A DNA stretch of 64,000 nt from Psoroptes ovis (GCA_002943765.1 PQWQ01000004.1:2728001-2792000), one strand, 5' to 3'; counted from the stretch's first letter, positions 40,763-55,051 are shown. The notes: generated by a model from the letters alone, not told the origin. Translations and numbers: made by a program.

Positions 40763-42852
40763 TCACAAACGATTAAAAGTACCAAATTTTATTCCACTAG
40801 CATTAGCACCTTTATTTGTACCATATTGAAGATTGATAATGGTTTCACCTTGTTTTAATTGTTCTTCGGTAAAATTACGTTTATTTTCTTCAGCTTCTTT
40901 TGGACCAAAACCTTTTTGACCAAATTTATTCGCTTTACGTGCTAATGCTGACAGACATATTTGTACTGAATAAAGATTAACCCGCTCCCAAAGATCAACA
41001 GTTTGAAATGTTTCTTCACGCGGTATACCAAGTTCATCCAATGATTTCAAAAATGAATTAATATTGTCCATACATTTAAATGGTAATGATGTTTCTTGAA
41101 ATTTTTTCACTACACCAGGTTTCAATGTATTTGCTAATCTTTAGTGCGAAAATTTAGAACAAAAAAATTATTAAAAAAATCAAAATTTAAAATCAATAAT
41201 TACTAATCCATATTGATGGATTAGTCATAAAAATATAGCACGAAAACTTACTTGCAAAGTACTACACCACTTTTTAAAACTGCATGGAAATTATCTTCAC
41301 TACCATCAGTATCAACATTGACATCATCAACAATTTCATTAATCCATGTTAATATTTGTTTCGATAGATCCGGATCATATTTCAATTGCACCTGTGCAAT
41401 TTTTTATTTTTGTTTTATTTGATTCATTCAAAAAAATATAAAGAGAAAAAATTGAATTAAATATCAAATAAAATGAATCAAAAAATATAATAATATTTGT
41501 ATTTACATGACATTTTCATGTATTTTCATAATCATATTTTTTTGACTAATCTCGTAACTCAATCATTTAATCCATGTATTTAAACTAGCAAAGGAGAACA
41601 AATTACACACCGAAATCATTGATATTATCGAAAAAAAACGATTTAAAACTCCCAGCCTCATGTATTTAATCATGATCTACACGAAATACAAACATTTTTT
41701 TCATTTCACCTAAATCAATCAATTCATTGATCATATTTTTATGTGACAATCATATATTCATGATATTCACATATTAAATGTGAATAGATAGAGATTATCA
41801 ATGAACATGTTCGAATAATATGAAATATGTCATAGAAAATCACACATCATCTCTATGTTTACTATATGCCTGTATGACCTTGAAATACATATTTCAAGCC
41901 AGAAAAATGGAAAAAATTGGAAAAAATTGAAATTCATAAATAATTTTTGTCATTTTTTGTGTTTTCTGTATCTATGTGATTGCGAATTATTATTATAATC
42001 AAAAATGAATCATAAATTTAAATTTATTTTCATTTTTGTTTATTTTTTCAATATGAATTGAATTGAAGCAACAAGTGGCTGTTTGTGTGTGTAATCATAT
42101 TTTGCAAATATTCATATTGATTGATTGATGTTTTGTTTTTTTTTGTTTGATTTTTTTTTTTTTTGTTGAATACTCGTTTGATTTGTTTTGTCGTTTTTTT
42201 CCATTGAATTTTGTTTTTGTTTTTGCTTTTTTCATTGATTTTCTATGGGTTTTTATTCATTTCTAACCGGAAAATTTTTTTTTCTTGTTTTCAATTAATT
42301 CAATAACACTAATCATTCAATTTCTATGTTCTAAGAATCTCTATCAATGATCAATTAAAATGAGTATTATCCTTGATGAATGTTTGAATTCATAAATTGG
42401 ATTCATTTTGAAATTATTTTCTGATCATAGAATGCTTTGAATCTTTGAATTTTGAATGAGAAACACAAAAAAATTCAAATTTCAATGAATCAGAAAATTT
42501 TAATGAATGAATCATCGTTCATTGAATGGCAATTGATTTTTTTTTAAATACGATTTTGTACCATATTTCTCTTTATGTACTATCACAAATGAATAATAAA
42601 TATGATCATGGCCTTCAAAAAAAAAATTTTGATGTGAAAAATAAATATTTGTTGAAAATGGAAAAAAATGAAAGTATTAAAAAAAATTGTGAGAATTGTA
42701 AAGTCTCACATTTTGAAATTATTCATTGAATGAATCATTCAAAATCAAAGATTTTAAAGAATGAGAAATCAGAAAATTTTGAAAATTGAAAAAAAACTCA
42801 CTTTTGCATGTGTTTCAGCAGCGATACCAGATTTTTCTGCACGATAAGCCAT
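40763..42852 (-). CDS. Transgelin/calponin-family actin-binding protein (3 exons)
   Basis: Exons 42852-42802, 41391-41252 and 41138-40763 join in phase across GT-AG introns to give 188 residues, the normal size for invertebrate transgelins (Mp20, Chd64, myophilin). The protein starts MAYRAEKSGIAAETHAK. A single calponin-homology domain spans about 20-130, with conserved WINEIV, SGVVLCKLANTLKPG, FKCMDNINSFLKS and FQTVDLWERVNLYSVQ. A C-terminal calponin-like repeat follows (INLQYGTNKGANASG, about 163-180). The family binds and bundles F-actin in muscle and other contractile cells. From memory the sequence resembles fly Chd64 more than Mp20, so the exact orthologue is left open. The 1410-bp first intron is much longer than most introns here and may carry regulatory sequence. 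The gene is tail-to-tail with CLEC16A. Confidence 0.94.
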
Positions 42853-45800
42853 AATGGATTGATTAATTGATTTGTTATTGATAAATTAGAAAAAAAGGGT
42901 GAACCTTTTTCAATGATTTTTGATGAAAAAAATATGAGATTTTATTGAACGAATTGGCAAAATTTCCTTCGTAAAAAATCAATCGAAACAATTGAAAATT
43001 GAATTCAATTTTGTTTTGTTTTGCAGTTATCAGAGCGGTTGAATTAACCAGAAATCATGGAAAAAAACACATACAATTGTCAAAACACAAATGATTGAAT
43101 TTTTGATTTGTGTTTCAGTTTGTTTTTTCGATTTTCTCTGCAATTAAATATTGAACAAAATGATAAAAAACGCGTATAGCAAAAGACCACTACCAAATAA
43201 TAAAATGATTAAAAATCAAACCAATTATCGACATATGAAAACGGCGCAAAACATCTCCAATAACAAGTGTTTGTTTGTCTGTTTCGTTTCTCTGTTCTTG
43301 CATATTTTCCATTTCATTTGAATGGTGTTTGTTGGGTTTGTTTCCTTTCAAGCACCTCAAACAAATGTAAAAAATGATAAATAAAATGCACGCAATACAT
43401 TGCAATTCGGTGATGGAAGAACGAGAAAAAAATACGTTTAAATTACACGTTCACAAATGCAATTTTTTCCAATTTTTTTCCCAAAACAATTTTTGCATTT
43501 CGATTTGTGTGTAGTGGTAGTTTTAATGATTTATTAATCATTTTTCAATAATTATAATTTCAAACAAAAATGGTCATAAAATGATTTAAACATATATTTA
43601 CATTCCAACACGATGGATGGCGTTAAAATTTCCAAAAAAAAATTTTGAATTTTCAACAAAACCCTTTGATCATTATTTATTCATCGAAAAGCTTTGATTT
43701 TTTCTTTCAACTTGAATCGCTCAAAGAGACGTCTGCGTGCAAATGGCAACGATTGGATATATTTTCAATTAACGAAAAATAGAAAAAATGAGAGAAAATT
43801 AATTTTGAAATGAAAATTTCAAAATGAAAATTATCATTGAAACATCATTTTGGAATGTGATGAAAAAAACTTGGAAAAAGTTTCGTGGAAAATGAGAACA
43901 TTTCAAATTAATTGATTAAACTATTTTTCTCTTGATTTTTTAATTATCAATTTAATTGTCAAATAGTTTTCATAATTTTATTTTTTTCAATTTTATCAGT
44001 GTTTTCAAAAATTTAAAATATTAAATTTCCATTTTTTCTATTCGAAATTTCCATTTGAAATCCCCAAAATTGACATCAAGCATTATTCTAAAAGAATAAT
44101 AGAAGAGAAATGACAAAGCTTTGGATGAATTCAACGAGGATAATTTCAAAATTGTTTAAGATGAAAATGATATTGAATTTGATTGATCATTGTTCATTAT
44201 TTTTTCATCGATTATTTTTGTTTATTTTGTTTTTACTTTTTTTTCATATTTCAAAATTTTGATCTTTTAATATTATTTAATATTATTCATTAAATGATAA
44301 TAATATTCATTATTATAATAACAATATGGATTGATAATCAGATTATTGATAAATTATATGTATGGGTATATTTATGATACAAAACAAACAATGAATTCGT
44401 TATTTGATCGTTCAAAAGAAAATTATTTAAATAAACACTTCAAAAAAAAGTCAAAGTCAAAGTGGATTCAAAAACAAAAAAAAAACAAAAATCAAAATTT
44501 GAAATGGAATATTCCATACATACATACATACACACGCAAGATATCCATGTTGATTATGGACATTTTTTTTTCTTCAATATCAAATATAATACAGCCAAAA
44601 ACTATGAAATGGATCTGAATGTGACAACTAACTCTATTGTATGTATGTTGGAAAGTGAAAACAAAAACCAGACTGATTAAAAATCTATTTATTTATTTCC
44701 ATTATTTTTTCAAAATTATTTGAGCTGAATTTTCTCTGACATAATCTTCTTTGTTTTGTCCTGTTTTTGCTTGTTAAAATTGAAATGTTCCATTTGCTAT
44801 TCCATCGGTTTTCCATTGGGTGAAAATTAAGCTTTGAAAAAGTAAATCGTATACATGTTTGTTCATATCGTATGATTGTGTCCATTTAGGTTTGATTGGA
44901 TTTGTTTTTTTTGTTTTGTTTTGGAAGCATCGAAAGCATCATTTTGATATTAGGGCATTTGCATCGATTTCGATAAAATATTCATGTAAACATTGATAAT
45001 GTATGTCTGTATGTGTCTTTGTACTTATCATACTAATAATCAAGATAATGATAATGCAAACATAATAAAAAGAAATAATAATTTGATAATACGATAATGA
45101 TATGATGAAAATGCGTTTTAGCATCCATAAGAATGGAATTTGATTGTGATTTATTGTAAATTTTCGTTGTATTTTTGTTCAATTTTCCATATATTAACGC
45201 TTTGAATATTGCCCGAATCGTATGAAGCCTAAGAATTGATTCAATGAAAAAAATAAATAAATTCATGAAAATTGAATTTGAAAATGATCTAAATAGTGAT
45301 CGACATACACACAAACATTTGGAAATATGATTTAAAATTTGATGTGAATGTTATTATGATTATCATCGCCATCATTATTATTTCAAAATAATTATTTCAT
45401 CCTTTTTTTCGAAATTTTGATAATTGAAAATATATTGTACTAATACGACATTAATATTTATGAATATTTAAAAGTTTTCACCAGAAACATATTAAATTCT
45501 CTGGAATTATTTTCATTCCTAGTCAATTTTTTTCTGGTTTGCTTTGAAATATCCAAAATATATTCATGAATATTCAGAAAAAATTCATCCAAAGATGTGG
45601 GGAAATCCAAAATGAATACATTCATGTATCTGTGATTTCTTCTTTCTCGGTTTCATTCGTTGTATTTATTCAATTTTATTTCTTCAATTTTATCAAAAAT
45701 TTCCACGATTAGATTTCCCTTGATCAATCAATTAATCCATCAATCAATTTAGTGAAAAAGTAGTCGGAAAAAAAATCAAAATCATTTTTTAAATACGAAA

Positions 45801-47703
45801 ATTTTTTCTTTTATTATTATCAATTCATTTGATTAAAACATGAATACATATAAATATCAAATCATTTGTGAATTATATAAATTTTAATTTCAATGAATTT
45901 CAATGAATGTGTATGTGCTTATGCGTTGATTTGTATTTCGATTAGTGTTCTATGGTTTTATTTGAATTTTTTCCTTCAATTTTTCAAGAATTTTTCCTTT
46001 TTTGAATTTGTCATTTGAATTTTGTTATTTTCTGAAGAAAAAAACACATCGACAATGCATTACTTGCGTTAATTGATTGATTGATTAATTAAAATTTTTT
46101 ACGAAAGAAAAAAAGAAGTGAAATTCAATTCTTAATTTGTTTGAAGCAAGAAATAAAAACAATAATAATAATAATAATGATAATGAAAATAATAATAATG
46201 ATAATAATGATGAAAATGATGATGAAAAATAATAATACTGTTGCTGATGTTGTCGAATTGTGTGTGTGTGTGGGTGTGAATTATGAATGAAATAATGAAT
46301 GGGTTAATAGGTGAATGCAATGCATGTGATGGTTCATTTTACATATTTTTGATTGATATTTTTTTTTAGATTTGAATCTAATCAATTTAATCGAATAAAA
46401 TCAATCAATTTTATGACGATGATTCTTTTTTTTTCTTAATCAAGTTTATTCGTATTTTCATCGAGTTCATTCAAATCATCTTGGCAATTTTGTTTTGTTT
46501 TGTTTTCAAATTTGTACAATCGATTTGGTTTTACTATTTGGATGTTTTTTGAAGAAAAAAAATACAGAAAAGAAATAAAAAGAATTCGGATGAACTAAAT
46601 GACAGCAAAATGATTTTTTTAAATGAAACAAATAAAATGAAATTAATTTTTGATGTGCGATAATCATAATGATGATATCAATGATGATAAAATTTCCATT
46701 CTTCTCATAAATGAACAGGAAAAACGTGTTATCATAATTTGTATTGTGTGTATTTGGAGTTGTTTTTTGTTTATTTTTGAATTTGAAATGAAATTTACAA
46801 AGAAAAATATGATTTTTATGTGTTTTTAAATGATTGTTGCTCTTGATGTTCTGTATTTTTCGATCAAAATTTTGAAATTTGAAATTTCAATTCGAAAAAT
46901 TCAATGGATTGAAATTGGTGAAAAAAAATGAAATTTAGAAATAATTCATTTCGTTCATTTTCATGCGTTTTCCATTTGTTCTTGAAATCGTTTATTTTCT
47001 TAGAAATTTTTTTTTCGTAATATAAAGCCGTTCATGATTCAATACAAATATATGATGTTTGTATCGAGTAAAACATGTTGAATTATCATGATAATAATAA
47101 TGATAATGATAATCATAAAATGAGTTTGAATGATTTATTTGAATGAGGTTTTCATTTGTTTTTATCATTTTTTTTTTCGTTCATTCATTTTCTAAAACTA
47201 CAAAACTTATCAAATTGTCGACATGTTTTTTTTTATATTTGTAATTTCAATTCATTTTTTGTTCAATTCAACTAATATTAATCATATTAAATGTGTTGAA
47301 AATCATTATTTATTAGATTATTTCATTCATTCATCTGCTATTCATGTTCAATAACGAAGAAATTAATATTGAAAAAAAAATCAATTGAAATCGTATTGAT
47401 TTCAGCTGTTGTTATTGATGTTATTGGTGTTATTATTACTGTTGTTCGAGTTTGATTTTGTTTTTCTTTTTATATAAATTTTCGTGATTACATTCATTCA
47501 TTTATTTATTCAGTGAGACATATAAATATATATTTCATTGATAAATTATTATAAACGCATGTATCAAGATTTAATTTTTCAAATAATAATAATATTAGTG
47601 ATTAATACTAATGATTATCATTATTATTATTATTATTTTTGTTTTGTTATAATTATTGATAAATATTATTTTTTCAAAAAAAAAAAAAAATGATTATCAT
47701 TCA
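42853..47703. other. Intergenic region upstream of the transgelin-like gene
   Basis: The first few hundred bases should contain the 5' UTR and promoter of the minus-strand transgelin-like gene; the sequence at 43,020-43,430 is less repetitive than most of the window. No exon was recognised up to the 3' end of Wnt5. Open frames at 44331-44618, 44462-44680 and 45033-45314 are low-complexity and unsupported. Confidence 0.55.
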
Positions 47704-47709
47704 TTTATT
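47704..47709 (-). terminator. Candidate polyadenylation signal for Wnt5
   Basis: AATAAA on the minus strand about 120 nt past the Wnt5 stop codon. It is plausible by position only. Confidence 0.35.
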
Positions 47710-47825
47710 TGAGATTATTTAATACCACGAGATAATATTGATGATGGTGATCATGATTATGATTATGATGTTAAGATCAATGATAATTATAATTATGATG
47801 ATAATGATAATGATGTGGATGATGA

Positions 47826-50800
47826 TCATTTGCACGTATATAAATCAATAGTACGTGTACAAGTTTTACATTCAACATAACAACACCAATGAAATTTACA
47901 ATTACAACGTTCTTTGATCGTCACTTTTTGTGTATTGTATCTGCGTATATTTGAATTAAGAAAAAATGGGAAAAAAAATTGAAAATTTATTGACATTTGA
48001 TTTGAAAATACATGTGTGAAATGTAATTATATGGGTGAAAAGTTGATCGAGAAAAAAAAATGAAATATGAAGGGAAAATTATTAGATTTGATTATAATTA
48101 TATGGTTCATTGAAATAATGAAGAAAAGAAAAAAAATGAAATGAACAAATAAAATATAAATCACAATACATGCAGCGAGAATAAAAATGAAAATTTCGTA
48201 TTTTGTTTCATGTTCATGCATATATCATTAAAAATTGATGAATTTTTTTCGTTGATTTTCAAAAGAATAATGTTAATAATAATGATAATGAATCATTGAA
48301 TGATTGATAAATAATGAGAAAAAGCCAAAATAATAAAGAAAAATGAGAATAGAAATATACATATGAAAAATAATAATAAAATTTTCTTGTTCTCAAAAAA
48401 AACTCACCCTCGTCCACAACACATTAAATTACAGCCATCAGTACCTTTCGATGTACGATTACAATAACGACCTTGTGTACCATAAGTACCAGTTTTATTA
48501 TTATAATCGCAATAATCAGGTGAATCATCGATATATAATAAATCTTCAGCTGTTGGACGTGTAAATGATGGATGACGAACCTGTAATTTTGAACGTTTAT
48601 TTAAACGTACTTCAGTTGCACCATCATATTTATCTTTAAGAAAATCACCAACTTCACGAAAACTTAATAATTGTTGCCAACAGGTAACAACTGAACAAGA
48701 ACCACTTACACCATGACATTTACATGTTGCTCTTGTTTTACGAATAACAGCCTAATTATTATTATTTTTGATTTTTTCAATTTATATTTTATCAATGAAA
48801 TAGATGAAAAAAAATAGAAATAAAATGGACAAATAATTAATAGAAGAAACACACAAAAAATTCAAAATGATGAAATGTAATGAAAACCAGTTATTAAGGA
48901 GAAAACATTGAAAAAATTGAACAAGAAAGGGAACAAAAATCATTTTCAATGTATTCAATCGATGATTTCAATTGAATTTTGAATTCAATTCCTTCAATTT
49001 ATCTTTGTTTGAGAATTTATCTGTTTTGCTTCTCTTCCTCTAATTTATTTCATCAAACAAATACAAGTTGAGAAAAAAAAGTAATAATTTATATAATTTT
49101 TAACAAGTTATTATTGATGAACGATTGAAGAAGAAAAAAAAAACAAAAATCGAGATAAGAAAATGAATAATTTATCAATTATCAGTAATCGAATGCAGGA
49201 AAAATGTTCAATTCAATTCAATAATAATGATAATAAAAAAATTTGAAATTATTATTATAATTGAGGAAATTATTTCAAAAATTATAATAATCATTTAAAT
49301 TTTTTCGTTCTTTTCTATCATTAATAAATAATTTACAAAACATAAAATATAATATTTCTTACCCTTCTTCCGGCTTCATTATTGTGTAGATTCATTAATT
49401 TTCTTGCCAATTCTCTTGAACCTTTCGCTAGATTTTTTTCTTTTTCACGTACATCGATAAAACTTTTTGAAAAACGATAACCATAATCTAAATTATCACC
49501 ACAACCGCCCCAAATCCATTCTTGATTCAATGATTTTGGACGTGCTGAACGTCCACAACTACAATGTGATAATTGTCCATCACGACAAGCACGTGCAATT
49601 GCATATACAACACCAGCGGCTGATATTGCATGTGCAAATGCTGATTCTCTGCTTGCTGTTAATTTGAAAAAAAAATAGAAATGCATTAAAAAAAATTAAA
49701 ATGTAAATGAGAAATTATAAATAGCGCACACAGACACACATAAACAGACACACAATTATCATAAAATTGAGGGAAAATTATACAATTTAAATATTAAATA
49801 TCTTGGTCATTTTATATGAAAATTTCAAACCTAATGATATTCAAGATTTCTTATGATTTTGCAGTACAATCTTGTATGAAAATCTAAATTAACCGTCTAT
49901 TGAATTGAATACGAAATTAAAAAAAAGCAAATTCACATCTAAATCAAACTATTAAATTAAGCTTTTATCAAATTAAAATTATTTATTTTTCTGATTTCAC
50001 ATTAGAATTGTAAATAAATAATAATAAAAATAAAATTAAACAAGTTCAAAAATATACAAAAAAAAAAATCTTAATTGACAAAATTAAATCAGACTAAAAT
50101 TAAATCAAAATTAAATTTTTTTGCACATTTATTTTTGTATAAAATAAAAATAAAAATGTTAAAACATTAGATTTGATATCATTATTTTCAAAATTTATTT
50201 TTATTATCATTATCAATGATTAAATAAACGGTTTCAAAAGAGTTAATCATCGTAAATTTTTAATCATTATAACTCAAATCATTCATATGATAATTATTAT
50301 CATAAAATTTTAGTATATTTTCATCATTTTTGTCCCTACATACATTTGTTTCATCGTTTATTCATTTATTTACTCGAATATAAATTGAAATAATGAAAAA
50401 AAAACATTCCAAAAATTCAAAATTGGACAAAAAAAAATAATTCAAATCAATCATTTAAATCTACATTTCATGTAATTGTAACAAATTTTCATGGAAATAT
50501 CTGAATTGATATAAGACATTTGTCGAAAAGGAGAAAATTTTTTTTTTGAGATTTTTTTTCCTTGAATGATTGGTTAATCTATTTATAATAACAATTATAA
50601 TCAAAATGATAATGTCGTTTGGTAATTTGGTTTATGAAAAGTTATAAATTTTTTCACTCGTTCGTTCGTTTGCTTGTTCTTATGAAATATAAATTTTTAT
50701 AATTCAATATATATATATATCGGTCATTGTATCACTTTCACCTTTGAATTGTTGATTGAAAAACTGAAAAAAATTGAGAATTTTTCATTTTTAATTTTCT

Positions 50801-52441
50801 TGAGATTTTCTTGTGTAAATAAAAGTCTGTGCTTGTATATCTGCATCTGTATCGTTTATTTACATCATTCATCCACATCCATTTTTCTATATTTGGACAT
50901 GTTATGATATGTTAATTGTCGTTTTTGATATTTTTTTTTTGATTTTTATTTTTGTTTTCATTGGAAAATTTTCTATTTATCGTTTTTTTATTTATTTTTA
51001 ATATCAATAATAATAATAATGATGATTACCGAAATGATTTCTTGATATTTTTTTCTCTATGAAATTTTGCTACTTGCAATAATAATCTAAATCGTTATCA
51101 ATTATCATCTATGGAAAATGTTTTGATTTTTATTTTTTATTTTATGATTTAAAATACATTCGTATGTGTGTGTGTGTGTGTGTGTGCACATTTCGGTGAA
51201 ATTGCCATATGGCTAGATTGGATTTGAGGGGAAAAAGTTTTTTGAATTTCAAAATAAAAATGTTTTTTTGGAAAAATATGTCTTTGCCCATTTCAAATCT
51301 ATGATAAACGCACAAGCTAAAAAAGCGGATAATCTGTCCGAAATTTGTTCAATTTTCAATTTTTGACTCTTGTGCCAACCATTTTCATATGAAACATGTT
51401 TATCTATTTAATCTTAAAAAATTTTGAATTTTGGATTTTTTATTTTGGACATTTTTTTTTCTCGTTCATTTCTACTCAACTATTCAAGATTTAATAATTG
51501 ATATTCATCGAATTGGAAATAGTAGTAGTAGTTTCATCATTTTTTTTTCAAAAAAAAAAAAAAAAAATTTCTGCTTTGACATTAAATATTCATATTGCTA
51601 TAAATAGTCAGTTATTATCCGTGATAGTTCGCGTTAAGGTTTTAGAAAATTTTAAACCGAAAAAAATATGAAATTTTTTTTCAAAATAAATTTCATATTA
51701 ATTCATGAATTAATAATTTATAAATTAATTATAATTTTTCAAAAATGTTCATCAATTGAATTAATTTGGATTTTACAAAAATATATATAATACATACCAA
51801 TATTCAATACATGACCAAATACTGAACTATCATCAACTGTTGAACAATTCCAACGTTGATTTTTGAATTGATATTGACATTCATTGATGCCTAAACGTGC
51901 ACCACGTCCAATATGTGGTATATGATCTTGATATAGATTACATAATTGTGTTTGACCTTTACTAAGACCAGTTAATTGATTACAATATAATTTTTTCTTT
52001 TTATGATTACTATTGTGATTGTCATTATGAATACTATTATAATCATTTGTGATTGAATTATTATTATTATTATTTTGATGATTTCCATATATGGAATTTC
52101 CAGAATTGTATTCAGATGAATCTAAACCAAAATGATTATTTTGATGATGATGATGATTATGATGATTATTGAATAAATGATTGTTATTGTTGATTGAACC
52201 GGATCCTAGATGAAAAGAAAATTATTTCATTTTCAATTTCAAATCATGATAATCAAATGAATAAATACCACTATTATTATCACCATTAATTAATGTGTAT
52301 GAATTTGGTGATAATGATGCTGATGATGATGATGATGATCCAGCCGGATTCATACTATTCAATGTATTCAATTCATATGAACTAAGATCGGTTGGATATA
52401 ATTCATTATTTGTCAATGATATTCCTTGCATTCCAAGATTT
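47826..52441 (-). CDS. Wnt5 secreted signalling ligand, 5' end missing (5 exons seen)
   Basis: Exons 52441-52269, 52205-51798, 49655-49363, 48751-48408 and 47940-47826 join in phase, giving 444 residues plus stop. Wnt5 identity rests on near-verbatim family text: QLTGLSKGQTQLCNLYQDH, WNCSTVDDSSVFGHV, WIWGGCGDNLDYGYRFSKSF, LMNLHNNEAGRR, CKCHGVSGSC, DLLYIDDSPDYC, and the C-terminus CNCKFHWCCYVEC...YTCK. All 24 canonical Wnt cysteines are present, as is the serine in CHGVSGSC that Porcupine acylates. The ligand signals through Frizzled/Ror/Ryk-type receptors in planar polarity and axon guidance. Between the N-terminal NLGM and the Wnt domain lies a Ser/Asn/His-rich insert of more than 110 residues ending in KKKK. 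The first visible exon needs two bases from an upstream exon, so the signal-peptide exon lies further 5' and was not identified. Confidence 0.94.
49656..51797 (-). other. Long Wnt5 intron
   Basis: A 2142-bp intron between the exon ending VFGHVLNI and the exon beginning ASRESAFAHA. It is AT-rich, with a GT dinucleotide repeat (about 51,163-51,187) and homopolymers. No nested gene was seen. Confidence 0.8.
51163..51187. repeat. GT dinucleotide microsatellite
   Basis: About eleven GT units inside the long Wnt5 intron. Confidence 0.9.
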
Positions 52442-54890
52442 CTGTTTCGAATAAACAAGTAATGAAACAATAATGAAAAAGATGAAATATAAGATTTAAT
52501 AAATGAATTAAAGTATTAGAATGAATGCTAAAAATAAAATTTTCATCAAAAAAAATTTGTTTATTTGTTTAATCAAAAAAAAAAAAAAAGAAAAAAATTT
52601 TTGATTATTTGATTTGAATTTCATTATTCAAATCCAGCGAAAAAAAGCCAATCCTTTTATTTATTTTTCTCCCATTGAATCAAATCAAAATGAATTAAAA
52701 TTCAAAATTTAAATTTAATACATTTTGTTTTTGATTATATTTCTGTATTTTTCCATTTATTCATATTATAATGAGCTGAAGAAGCCCCTAAAAAATGCAA
52801 AATAAAGTGCAATAATCAATCAATTTATTTTCTCTATTCATTTTGCCAAACAATCACAGCTGTCATCTTGTTTTTTAAAAAACAATATTGATATTTTCAT
52901 TTTTGTATATTCCAGGATTAAAATAAGAATTTTAAATTAATTGAAATGAACAAAAAAAAATTTCATCACTTAACAATTGGTGAATTTGCATTTTAAATGT
53001 ATTTTTTTTTCTCAAAAATATCAAACAAAAAGTAATGCCAATTTTGTATTTCGATTCGCTTTAAAAAAAAATTTTACGATCAAAATGGCGCCAAATACAA
53101 AAATTTTAAATCAATAAAATGAAATTAAATTGAATCAATTTATAGTCTGAAACACATACACACTCACACAAACAAGTGTTCAATTTAATTGATAATACGA
53201 GTACAGCACAAATAAACAAAAATGAAATAAAATTGAATCAAATCAAATAAAACCGACACCAATTCTTGTATATTGATATTGAATGAATAAAATTAAATCA
53301 CTTTTTGTAAGAACATTAATAATAATCTTATCCATTTCAAAACATTTCAAGTATTAAAATTTTTACGTTTTTTACCTGTAAAATAAAGTAAATCGGAGCT
53401 AAAAGGTAAACACTTATGTCGGATTTCGGTTGGAAAAAATTAGCCGATGCTTTTCATGTCATGATATTGAAAATAATTTTTGGCTTAATTGCTGATTGAT
53501 GTCGACAAACGAATGTATTTATTTGCATGAAATCAATAAATGCACAAAATCAATAGCGTGTGCAGCCAAAAATGTTGAAACGAAAATTTTTAAAAGTTTT
53601 TAAATAAAACAAATTGCTATGGACAAATACCAGTAAAAACATCAACAACAGCGAAAAAAAAACAAGTAATTTTACATTTAAAAATTGCACAAAATACTTA
53701 TTTCCACTTATTTCGGGTAATAAAATATACATAAATACCTTATACATAATACAATTAACACAATTAATTTTAATATTCACATTAATAATAATAATAATAT
53801 TTTAAAGAAAGAATATAAGAGAAAAAAGAACCTTAAAATTTCATGATGAAACATGATTTTTCTTCCATTTTTTCTTTTACTCAATCAAAAAATTGAGTTT
53901 ATAATTTTGTAATATGCTTGTTGATGCATGTTTTATTTTTTACAGGATTTCATGTATTAAATTATGCAATTATACAAACATTTTTCGACATTGAAAATAA
54001 TATTGAAATGAAATAAAGGTCGAAAAATTAAAATGTTCATACAAATATATGTATGAATGTTCCAAATGTTTTTGATGTTTTTTTTTTGTTGATGAATGGA
54101 CATGTGTGTGTGTATGTGTGTGTAAATATGAATTTATGAACCACCAAAAACGGTTGTAATCGGATTTCATTTTGATTTTTTTGCTGGATTTTTTCTTGTT
54201 TAAACATGATAAATGCCAACATTCAAACAAAAAACAACAACAGCAACAACAACTGAAAGGGTCTCGGTCAACTAAAAATATCATGGATTATCATTATTAT
54301 TATCAGTATTATTTTGAATGGATAATAATAATAATTATTTCTACTTTTATGCATACAAATATTTCTTGCTGTTGTTTTTGTTGTTAGTTTAATTATGAAT
54401 AATTGCACATAGATTTTCGAGTATTTGAATCTTGGAAATCTTTGAAATTGGCAAATTTTTGATTTTCAAAAATTTTAAAATTTTAAAATTTAAAATTATC
54501 TGCCCGAAGAGATTGAGATAGTTTAATAAGATCAAGTGATTCTCAACCTGTTTCGATTAATTTCGGTTTTCACAGCCTAAAAACATGAGGTATTATTATT
54601 CAAATTTTATTTATTTATTTATTTAATCAAATGTTTCGCAAATTTCAAATTTTTCACTCATTTTTATTTGTTTCTTCATTTGATTGATTATTTTTTTATT
54701 TGGAAATTTTTTTCATACTTTAGCTACATCTGCACCCAAAAAATTTTATTCAAATTCAAATGTATAATGAATGATTATTTGAATCAAATTTGATTTATTT
54801 GAGAAAACAAAAATATGAAAAAATTCAAATTCAAATTTAAATTCAAAGAAATTGAATTGAATGATCAAATATTGTTCATTTGTTTTATTT
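52442..54890. other. Upstream Wnt5 intron or 5' region
   Basis: This stretch must be at least partly Wnt5 intron, because the exon starting at 52441 is in phase 2 with an AG acceptor. No signal-peptide exon was recognised on the minus strand. The hydrophobic frame at 53780-53550 has no matching phase-2 donor and is not convincing. Confidence 0.5.
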
Positions 54891-55051
54891 TGTAGTCACA
54901 GTCATCGCTGTTGATGTCATCAAATGACTGTGACTTAAAACTAAAAACCTAAAATTCAAAATTCAAAATCTTAAATATTTTCTTGTATATAAACCAAGTT
55001 TTTGAAACAATAAAATTCATTCAATTAGCAACAATCAAACTGATTGCTACA
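54891..55051 (+). repeat. Left LTR, 161 bp
   Basis: Starts TGTAGTCACAGTCAT and ends GATTGCTACA. It contains a 12-bp perfect inverted repeat (AGTCACAGTCAT at 54894-54905 and its complement at 54924-54935), a TATATAAA box at 54986-54993 and AATAAA at 55009-55014. Very short U3 and R regions are implied. Confidence 0.92.
54986..54993 (+). promoter_or_regulatory. TATA box in left LTR
   Basis: TATATAAA in the middle of the LTR, 16 nt before an AATAAA. The same words are conserved in the right LTR. This is the expected placement for the retroelement promoter, but transcription is not shown. Confidence 0.5.

Noticed and set aside
47238..47700. Extra coding exon between the Wnt5 stop and the transgelin-like gene
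   Set aside because: Only AT-rich simple sequence; the Wnt5 frame ends properly in YTCK plus stop at 47826.
53550..53780. Hydrophobic minus-strand frame considered as the Wnt5 signal-peptide exon
   Set aside because: The only donor-like site after the hydrophobic part is in the wrong phase, and the flanking residues do not resemble a Wnt5 N-terminus.
54120..54170. FWW codons on the minus strand, considered as the SWW that precedes LGM in Wnt5
   Set aside because: No usable splice donor in the right phase follows, and the frame continues into a His/Thr repeat from a CA microsatellite.
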